A stretch of DNA of 64,000 bases, from the NCBI RefSeq assembly GCF_900112575.1, contig NZ_FOMH01000017.1, positions 1 through 64,000 of the forward strand. Reading direction: 5' to 3'. The stretch is from Flavobacterium phragmitis. Its GTDB lineage: Bacteria > Bacteroidota > Bacteroidia > Flavobacteriales > Flavobacteriaceae. The notes under the pieces were generated by a model. That model was not told where the DNA came from. It worked only from the letters and a program-made list of their open reading frames with translations, and ran no database searches. Of the stretch, positions 7,180 to 13,622 are shown piece after piece. Each line of letters starts with the position of its first letter. Positions within the stretch are counted from its first letter, which is position 1. The translations under genes and the position numbers were made by a program.

Positions 7180-8694
7180 CTAGCGCATCATTAATTCAAA
7201 CCAGTCAGCATTACTTGCCTCTTTAACCGCCAGTTTATCTTCTGAACTAAGTGAGGCTAAAAAGCTCTTATAACCAAACATATATCCCGATGAGTCTTGC
7301 CCTTTGCAATAAGCATTAAAAACATTTGTTGAGTAAGGCTTTGATAAGGATGCGACCGCCTTCACGCAGGAAGCCGTTTCGTTCCAGTTTGACACCACTG
7401 TTCCCTTTATACTGTTGTAGACCGGGCATCCAACTTTCTGTCCTGCTGAGTACATGCGGGTGAGTTCTATAGATATCTCTGCGGTGTAAACGTCGTTATT
7501 CTTCTGGCACTGCGCTGTCTTCTCTGCAAAGGATTTTTTATTCTCTGCCAGCTCAGATATGGCCGCAGCATGCAAGAGTTCAATTTCTTTTTTCTTTGCA
7601 TCCCGCTTTTCTTTTAAAGGCAGAAGGGCCTTTTGCTGTTCGTTTGGCAGATCGGTCTTAAGAGACCATATCTCTGCATTTAATTTTTTATTTTCTGCTT
7701 GAAGTAATGCTATGCTGTCCTTTGTCTGTTTTTCTAGCTCGGTAATACTGTCTCTAATTACAACGATCTGCTTTCCAGTCATTTCAAGTCTGGCCGCTAT
7801 GCTGTCGGAAGAGAGCTCTTTCTGCAGACCATTTTTCAGGGCTTCCAATTCCTGCACCTGCACCTGTAGCTGCAATAGCCTGCTTTCATACAGAGTTTGT
7901 ATAGTATTGATTTTCTGCTCATTGGACGATATGATGTTATTTTTTGATTGCAGTAACTTTTCATTATCATTTTTCAATTTCTGCTTAATTTCTTCGCTTA
8001 GGTTTTGAAATTCCTTCTCAATTCGCGGTATTTTAGCTTTGCAAATGGTAATCTTGTCATCTGATATAAGGGTTTTTACAGCAGAAGTCATAAGTTCATC
8101 TGACCACATTTTCTGCTTTGCTTTGGAGTCGTCAAGCAGAATCATTTCGTAGTTTTTGCTGTGGAGAGTTATTTCCTGGCACAGCCTATCGTTGTCATCT
8201 TTAAGTTTTTGAATCTGCTCCTTTTTTTTCAGAATAGTATTATCGCCTTTTTCCAAATTCTTAAGCTGCACCTTAAGAATGGCAATTTTCTCTGAGAATC
8301 CTTTTCGAGCAGTCTCTAATTCAGATGTTGTAGCTGGAATGGCATATCCTTTTACTTCCCCTAAATGTTTTTCAAAGCTTTGTCCTTTCTTTTCAAATTC
8401 AGATTTCCATTCATTGCATTTGCTGCATCTTGCACCCGCTTTCATATCTGCTATCAGGTTATCCCTATCCTTATAAATTTGCTCGATTTCAGATCGTAGC
8501 TTTTGCAGCTTGTCTTGCCATAGTTTCTCTAGCTGAGGCAGCTCGGACTCTAGCTGTAGAATCCGCAATCTTGACGCTTCTATAGATCCTGCCTTGCTTT
8601 CAATGGCTGATACCTCTCCGATTCCTACAGTCTGCGCATGCAATTTCATCGTACAGAAAACAGTAAGCGCTAAGCAATATATGTAATTTTTCAT
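7180..8694 (-). CDS. Secreted coiled-coil protein of unknown function
   Basis: The start is placed at the ATG at 8694, giving MKNYIYCLALTVFCTMKLHA as a signal peptide and about 504 residues. A longer frame from 8724 would overlap the upstream gene. Residues about 30-415 are heptad-rich coiled coil with many K, E, Q and L. One CSKCNEW cysteine pair lies near residue 90. The last ~90 residues are globular-looking and contain CPVYNSIKGTV and further cysteines. It is the second gene of a two-gene operon, 10 bases after its partner. No family is recognised. Both genes encode exported proteins, so a periplasmic or surface structure is plausible, but that is inference. Confidence 0.7.
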   Translation of the reverse strand: MKNYIYCLALTVFCTMKLHAQTVGIGEVSAIESKAGSIEASRLRILQLESELPQLEKLWQDKLQKLRSEIEQIYKDRDNLIADMKAGARCSKCNEWKSEFEKKGQSFEKHLGEVKGYAIPATTSELETARKGFSEKIAILKVQLKNLEKGDNTILKKKEQIQKLKDDNDRLCQEITLHSKNYEMILLDDSKAKQKMWSDELMTSAVKTLISDDKITICKAKIPRIEKEFQNLSEEIKQKLKNDNEKLLQSKNNIISSNEQKINTIQTLYESRLLQLQVQVQELEALKNGLQKELSSDSIAARLEMTGKQIVVIRDSITELEKQTKDSIALLQAENKKLNAEIWSLKTDLPNEQQKALLPLKEKRDAKKKEIELLHAAAISELAENKKSFAEKTAQCQKNNDVYTAEISIELTRMYSAGQKVGCPVYNSIKGTVVSNWNETASCVKAVASLSKPYSTNVFNAYCKGQDSSGYMFGYKSFLASLSSEDKLAVKEASNADWFELMMR

Positions 8695-8704
8695 CCTGAA
8701 ATGT

Positions 8705-9403
8705 TTATTTGCCAAAAGGATCATCCTCTTGTTCCGCCAAGTATAAATCTTTTAGGTATTCAAAAGCTTTTTTCAGTCTATTCTCATCTCCATCGAGTTT
8801 AAGAAATGGAATGTAAATTACGGTATCATAATCAAAATATGTCGATGTATACATGGATCCAACCAGCCTGCTGTCATAATTCCAACAGTCGCAAAAAGCG
8901 TCCCCGTTGCCAGGATAGGTACAGTACACCCTCTTTTTATATTGGTATGCCAACTGCTTAAGTGCATTGGGAATGAAACTGAGTTTTAAGAGCCCCACTT
9001 CCTGATGTGGCTGGGTTGGGATTATTTCGACTGCACTTATATGGGCAGGCAGGAATTCTACACTGGAATAAACACCGCTATAATATTCAGGGGTAGTGAA
9101 ATTATAGTGCTGCCTGTTATAGCAGCCATATTGATCAGTAGCGAAGCTTCCAGTATATACAATCTTGTTATTTGACCCCGAAGCAAGGTTATTTTCATAG
9201 ATATAAGCCCAAGAATCCGAAAATGAAAGCGGTGCTGCAAACTGCACTTTATCGTCGATTACAAAAGGATGGATTTTGTTTCTGGCCTCGGTTATCTTTT
9301 TATTAATGTAGTTTACCGTTTCTTGTTTCGTTAGATTCTGCGCCCGGGACGGCGTGACAAGCAGGAACATAATCCCTGCGATCAGTATCTGCACTGTTTT
9401 CAT
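8705..9403 (-). CDS. Secreted protein of unknown function, first gene of operon
   Basis: This 232-residue protein has a clear signal peptide (MKTVQILIAGIMFLLVTPSR, then AQ). The mature part is rich in Tyr and Asn and contains a cysteine-rich patch, CTYPGNGDAFCDCW, which may form disulfides or bind metal. I recognise no family. It is followed 10 bases later by the coiled-coil secreted gene, so the two probably form one transcript. The pair sits alone between GTGGCA-type attachment-like repeats and is the apparent cargo of that block. Confidence 0.65.
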   Translation of the reverse strand: MKTVQILIAGIMFLLVTPSRAQNLTKQETVNYINKKITEARNKIHPFVIDDKVQFAAPLSFSDSWAYIYENNLASGSNNKIVYTGSFATDQYGCYNRQHYNFTTPEYYSGVYSSVEFLPAHISAVEIIPTQPHQEVGLLKLSFIPNALKQLAYQYKKRVYCTYPGNGDAFCDCWNYDSRLVGSMYTSTYFDYDTVIYIPFLKLDGDENRLKKAFEYLKDLYLAEQEDDPFGK

Positions 9404-9596
9404 ACGATTAGCAGTATTGTTAAGTATATTAATAATTTAAATCCTATGCCTTCATTTATTTAGAATGAAATCCTTTAATCGGATTTCCATTTGCCATTTA
9501 CAACGTTCAAAAATAATCAAAAACAGCAAAAAAACAATACTTTACATAACTATCAACTAATTTACCTGCTCCACGTTTTTCACCCTGTATATATCC

Positions 9597-9614
9597 ATGG
9601 CATAATCGTGGCGC
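9597..9614 (+). repeat. Attachment-like repeat, GTGGCA type, copy 3
   Basis: ATGGCATAATCGTGGCGC matches copies at 6874 and 7059 at most positions. It is followed by CTTAGGTTCGAA at 9663-9674, the same downstream motif as copy 1, so the similarity covers about 90 bases. Confidence 0.5.
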
Positions 9615-9819
9615 ATAACTTTTCTTATGCTTCTTAAATCATTAAAACCAGGCTCTATATATCTTAGGTTCGAATTGCTGAGCGATCAAAATATTTTTTA
9701 AGCTTAAGTATTCAGTATTTTTAATATATTTGTTATACAAAAAGAATAATACTACGGCCATTTGTTAGTATTTTAAGTTTTGTGTATAATTTAATATTGA
9801 AATAGTAAAATTTGAATTT

Positions 9820-9837
9820 GGTGCAGAATCGGTGCAC
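9820..9837 (+). repeat. Attachment-like repeat, GGTGCA type, right outer copy
   Basis: GGTGCAGAATCGGTGCAC is identical to 5044-5061. It is followed by a tRNA-like 3' fragment at 9887-9910. Confidence 0.6.
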
Positions 9838-9886
9838 TGAGGTTCAAGACAAAAATAAAGGTGGCATTTACAGCGGGTTCAAGCTT

Positions 9887-9910
9887 AAAGTTCGAATCCT
9901 GCTCTCCTCA
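9887..9910 (+). other. tRNA 3'-end-like fragment (attachment remnant)
   Basis: AAAGTTCGAATCCTGCTCTC followed by CTCA resembles a T-loop plus acceptor strand. No upstream tRNA body is present. Confidence 0.35.
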
Positions 9911-10140
9911 TCCCTATTAAATATACATAATTACCCACTAATTAGATTAAAGCAGTTTAAAAACACTAATATCCCGACCGCATTTTGATTAGAATAATCT
10001 CCAACCATTTATTTAATTTTACTAAAATCAACCCGTTCTCTTTAAATAATAGCAAATTTCATTTTAAAGAATTTTATAAAAAATTATTACAACTTAATAA
10101 ATTTAAATATCCATAAGTTTTAACATTTTTTAACGTTTAA

Positions 10141-10314
10141 CCTTAACAGGACACCCAAACCGCAACAAAACAAAAACTTAAAATAATTATCTTACAAATT
10201 CATTTGAAAATAAGCTAATTTCTTTAAATCATTCATAAAATGGTTTGTAAATTGTTCATTAAGGGTCACAAAAACCAGATGGCGCCAATTGTCTTCAATT
10301 GGCGCCTTTTTTTT
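10141..10314 (+). ncRNA. Repeat D: candidate small RNA with terminator
   Basis: The left arm CCTTAACAGGACA (10141-10153) is matched by a right arm GTTCATTAAGGGTCAC. Here CCTTAA pairs with TTAAGG, whereas copy B pairs CAACAGG with CCTGTTG, so the arms have changed together. A perfect 11-bp hairpin GGCGCCAATTG/CAATTGGCGCC (10281-10306) followed by eight Ts ends the unit. The conserved body motif TAAGCTAATTTCTTTAAATC is present. No -7 element is clear upstream. Confidence 0.5.
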
Positions 10315-10641
10315 ATTTAAGCTCAATAAATACGATAACTTTGAATCATTTTTACTTCTATTTTTATTCTTTAAAATAATAGTAAATTGCATCAGTGTAT
10401 ATATTTATGCAAAAAACTGCGCAAATAATTGATTTATCATCCAATAACTTAACAGAATTCGAACACCCAGAATGAAGTGAAATTATGACTTTATTATACC
10501 CTAGTTTTTTCTAATTAATGTCCAATTTCATAAAATGAAATCTTATTTTAAAATTGTCTAATATTTCAAAATTATTTGAATTTCCCGTTCTCCTTTTCAA
10601 ATGTAATTGCTACCCGACTAAAGCAAAAAATTGATTTATTT
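10141..10641 (+). repeat. Long intergenic repeat, right copy (pairs with 2041-2565)
   Basis: This contains repeat D, its terminator and a further ~330 bases matching the region before the Lrp gene, ending near GCAAAAAATTGATTTATT. It is in direct orientation relative to the left copy and about 8 kb from it. It ends just before the arylsulfatase stop. Confidence 0.55.
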
Positions 10642-10707
10642 CTTTTTCTGCTGAAAATGAAAAGAGACGGCCGTGCCGTCCCTTCTGATATAATAGGCTG
10701 AAAAATT

Positions 10708-12321
10708 TTATTGCTTAGAGTCCACGCTTAGTGGCGGAAGATTAACTTTCTTTTCATTCATCATTTTTTTCACCTGTTCAATAGTCCTGTAGCGCTCAAT
10801 CTGCATCTCGCCTGTAAAGGTTTCGCTCTGAGGCGCTCTTGGAGGTATCTTGGCATAAGTTTTCATAAGATCGGCAATTGCCTGATTAAAAATTATCGCA
10901 GTCCATGTTTTCTCTGTCCAGCTGTTCATAAACAAATCATAACGCTCCTGAGGATCCTGCCACAAATTATAAATAGCCGGAACCGTCGCTACATACGTTT
11001 CATCTCCTCTCCAGCCAAGCTGCTGTCCGGGAGCGTCACTTCCTGCAATAGCTCCGTTATCCCCACGGGTATTAAATACTGCTTTGAATTTTCCGATTCG
11101 CACAGCTCCTGGAGACAATTCTGCTTCTGTAAAATAAAACCATCTATCACGCAGCGGCGTTCCCTTTTTAAACAATACATTAGACATGTCATAACTGTCA
11201 AATACCATATCAGCACCCGCCCTGTCCTTTTTAGGAAGCTCCACGCCAGCAAGACTTGCAAATGTTGCCATAAGATCGAGTCCTCCTACGATATCATGGC
11301 TTTGGCTTCCTGGCTCAATCTGTCCCGGCCACCAAGCAATTGCAGGCACGCGACTTCCACCTTCCCTGTCTGTTCCTTTAGTACCTCTAAAAGGAGTATA
11401 TCCTGAATCAGGATGCACATCCTGCCAGGCACCATTATCCACTGTATAAATGACAATTGTATTTTCTGCTATGCCCAAAGAACGAATTTTATCCATAATA
11501 CGACCTACATTATAATCCATCTCCACTACGGCATCTGAATATTTGCTTTTTCCGGGAGATTTGCCAATAAATTGTTTGGAAGGAAGGTTTGGCTGATGGT
11601 TTTTAGCAAAATTGATACACATAAAGAATGGATCTTTGCTTTTTCCATATTCATCAAGCTGCTTTAAGTTGTTTTCCACCATCATCATATCCAGTTCAGC
11701 AATATTCTCTTCAGTAACCTTACTAACCTCTCTAGCTTTTCCGCCTGCTTCGCCTTCAAGTATGCCTGTAGTTACTTTTTTGAAAAGCTCCAACATCTCC
11801 GGAGACATTTCCGGATTCCAAGACTGGAAAGCATAAGTATAAGCATTAAGATGGTAAAGCACTACATTCTGCATTTTGTCAAAACCATGAGCAATAGGCA
11901 TCGAATAATCTGCTTCTCCAAGGTGCCATTTTCCTGAAAAATACGTTTTGTAATTGGCTTTTTTAAGCACCGAAGCCAGCGTCCATTCTTCTTTAGGCAG
12001 CCCACCTCCCTGACCCTGAAAAGCAACAGTAGTCATGCCGCTTCGATTCGGAATGCGTCCAGTGAGCATTGCAGCTCTTCCGGGCGTGCAGCTTGGCTGT
12101 CCATAAAAGGACCAGAATTGCATTCCCTCCTTAGCCATTCGATCCAGATTGGGTGTCGGCATTCCTCGTCCGACTCCTCCTCCATAAACTCCTAAATCTC
12201 CCCAGCCCGTATCGTCTGAGATAACCATTATAATATTGGGCTTCTTTATAGTCTGAGCTTCTACATTAAAAATCACTACCGCACATAAAGTTGCAGCTAA
12301 TAATATGTTTTTCTGTTTCAT
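10708..12321 (-). CDS. Secreted arylsulfatase (type I, S1 family)
   Basis: The 537-residue protein has a signal peptide (MKQKNILLAATLCAVVIFNV, then EAQ). The sulfatase fold follows, with the metal ligands DD in ISDDTGWGD. The motif SCTPGRAAMLTGR has Cys78 in the C-x-P-x-R context that is converted to formylglycine. Further active-site pieces are GKWHLGE and the VDNGAW metal-binding pair. It hydrolyses sulfate esters in the periplasm. An anaerobic or FGE-type maturase would be needed and is not in the window. It is transcribed away from the GH3 gene across 1.3 kb of repeats and relics. Its substrate could be a sulfated polysaccharide, but it is not clearly part of the PUL. Confidence 0.9.
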   Translation of the reverse strand: MKQKNILLAATLCAVVIFNVEAQTIKKPNIIMVISDDTGWGDLGVYGGGVGRGMPTPNLDRMAKEGMQFWSFYGQPSCTPGRAAMLTGRIPNRSGMTTVAFQGQGGGLPKEEWTLASVLKKANYKTYFSGKWHLGEADYSMPIAHGFDKMQNVVLYHLNAYTYAFQSWNPEMSPEMLELFKKVTTGILEGEAGGKAREVSKVTEENIAELDMMMVENNLKQLDEYGKSKDPFFMCINFAKNHQPNLPSKQFIGKSPGKSKYSDAVVEMDYNVGRIMDKIRSLGIAENTIVIYTVDNGAWQDVHPDSGYTPFRGTKGTDREGGSRVPAIAWWPGQIEPGSQSHDIVGGLDLMATFASLAGVELPKKDRAGADMVFDSYDMSNVLFKKGTPLRDRWFYFTEAELSPGAVRIGKFKAVFNTRGDNGAIAGSDAPGQQLGWRGDETYVATVPAIYNLWQDPQERYDLFMNSWTEKTWTAIIFNQAIADLMKTYAKIPPRAPQSETFTGEMQIERYRTIEQVKKMMNEKKVNLPPLSVDSKQ

Positions 12322-12500
12322 AACTTTAATTTATATGGATTAGTATTCAATAAAATTAAAAACCAATCCTCATAAAGATGACTTTTTTCCCCTTCAAATG
12401 GTTTCATATTATAAAATGAAACCATATATTTTTTTAAATGAAACATTAAAATAATAATAAGCGCTGCAAAATAATAGCTTTGGGACAGAACCAGCTAAAA

Positions 12501-12618
12501 TTAATATGTTTTAATCTGAACACTAATTGGAAACTTCTCCAGTACTTCACCATAGCGGTCTAATTCGCTTGCCAATCTTACACTCGCAGGAATATGGCGT
12601 ATGGTTATTGATGAAAGG
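12501..12618 (-). pseudogene. Degraded C-terminal coding fragment, family unknown
   Basis: On the minus strand an open stretch reads ITIRHIPASVRLASELDRYG followed by EVLEKFPISVQIKTY and a stop at 12501-12503. Its composition is protein-like, unlike the surroundings, and it has no upstream start. The tract before it is out of frame. It looks like the tail of a deleted gene whose family I do not recognise. Confidence 0.35.
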
Positions 12619-12639
12619 GATTATTTTGTACAGCAAAAC

Positions 12640-12745
12640 CTAAATCGCATAAAGTAATCCATAGAGCCAAAGAAAGACAATTTTACCTTAAGCACAACAA
12701 TCTTTTCAATCCATCCATAATATTTGTAGAATTGTATTTTAATCT
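12640..12745 (+). repeat. Diverged upstream half-unit of repeat C
   Basis: AACCTAAATCGCATAAAG, GAGCCAAAGAAAGACAATTT and AATATTTGTAGAATTGTA follow the order of the unit at 12783-12906. They also match the half-unit before repeat B. Confidence 0.4.
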
Positions 12746-12782
12746 AATGACACAAACCAATTGAGTTTTTATATTTTTTTTG

Positions 12783-12906
12783 CATCAAACCCCAACAGTA
12801 CATCTAAATCAAATTTACAAAGCCAATGAAAGACAGACTCTAAATATAGTACGCCAATTTCTTCAAATCTTCCAAAAATGATGTTGTAATTTGTCCTGTC
12901 CCCGTC
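12783..12906 (+). repeat. Repeat C: ncRNA-like unit with a broken right end
   Basis: The left arm CCCCAACAGTACA and the body (AAAGCCAATGAAAGACAGAC, CAATTTCTTCAAATCTTCC) match copies A and B, and TTTGTCCTGT of the right arm is present. The conserved GAGGTCACT end is replaced by CCCCGTCAG and no terminator follows. The sulfatase relic begins about 40 bases later, so the unit was probably cut by a rearrangement. Confidence 0.5.
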
Positions 12907-12947
12907 AGAAAAAAAAGATATATTTAACAAGCATATATCCCTAAAAA

Positions 12948-13095
12948 AAAGTGGTTTGGATATCCATTAGAGTTGACACCAGATTTAGTTAAAGGGAAAC
13001 AAAACTAAAAGTTGAATTTATTTATGATGGTGGCGGATTAGGAAAAGGTGCCACTGTAAAATTATATGGTGATAATAAAGAAATTGTAAATAACC
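12948..13095 (+). pseudogene. Relic of an arylsulfatase C-terminus
   Basis: One frame reads KWFGYPLELTPDLVKGKQ. After a one-base shift the next frame reads TKLKVEFIYDGGGLGKGATV and KLYGDNKEIV. The phrase F-x-YDGGG-x-GKG is typical of the C-terminal domain of type I sulfatases. There is no start, no catalytic domain and a frameshift, so it is a remnant. It lies on the plus strand between repeats C and E, and is separate from the intact minus-strand sulfatase at 10708-12321. Confidence 0.55.
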
Positions 13096-13267
13096 CCTAC
13101 AATACAAAAAAACCACTTCACTGGATAATAGCATCATTTATCATACAAATTCACTTGAAAGTAAGCTAATTTCTTTAAATCTTGCATAAAATTTGTTTGA
13201 ATTTGTATCGTAGAGGTCACTAATCGGGACAAAAGATTAAAATCATCTTTTGTTCCGATTATTTTTT
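13094..13267 (+). repeat. Repeat E: ncRNA-like unit with terminator
   Basis: The left arm CCCCTACAATACAAA (13094-13108) pairs with the right arm TTTGTATCGTAGAGG (13202-13216) at 13 of 15 positions. These arm sequences are quite unlike copy B, so the pairing is kept while the bases change. The body carries AAGCTAATTTCTTTAAATC. A terminator follows: AATCGGGACAAAAGAT (13222-13237) pairs with ATCTTTTGTTCCGATT (13245-13260), then TATTTTTT. The unit starts where sulfatase-like coding ends and has no promoter-like sequence, so it may not be transcribed alone. Confidence 0.5.
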
Positions 13268-13318
13268 GCAATTAATCTACTGTTTACCAAAACAGATGCA
13301 GTTGACCATTTCATTAAT

Positions 13319-13515
13319 TCACTTTGCAGGTTCGAAATTTGTGCTGTAATCATCTTTCATTATTTTATAATCTGAAGGTTCGATATCTGACATGTACCGA
13401 GAGAACTTATTCTTGGAATAAACAAGTCTGCTGCCTATCCTACCATTTAAAGGTTTTCAAATGCATCATTTGTATTACTTAATGCTTCAAATTTATTATT
13501 GTAATTAGAGCCCTA
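13319..13515 (-). pseudogene. Frameshifted C-terminal gene relic, family unknown
   Basis: On the minus strand one frame reads SNYNNKFEALSNTNDAFENL and, after a shift, a second reads NGRIGSRLVYSKNKFSRYMS and DIEPSDYKIMKDDYSTNFEP, ending AK and a stop at 13321-13319. Both parts have normal protein composition and no start codon. I do not recognise the family. Confidence 0.4.
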
Positions 13516-13622
13516 AAACTACTTTTACAATCTTTAGTATTCTAGATTTCATAAAAAAAACATAATTATTTATTACTATTTGATTTCAAAAAAACTTTTA
13601 ATACCTAAAACCAAACACTATC

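Noticed and set aside
10192..10392. Open minus-strand frame of 66 codons across repeat D
   Set aside because: It crosses the terminator hairpin and is not conserved in the matching copy at 2041-2565.
2041..13267. Integron attC sites as an explanation of the paired-arm repeats
   Set aside because: Left arms ending in AAC and right arms GTTGAGG in copies B and F looked attC-like, but the GTT core is not kept (GTA, ATT or GTC in other copies), the inner part is not an L-box structure, and no integrase or tightly packed cassettes are present.
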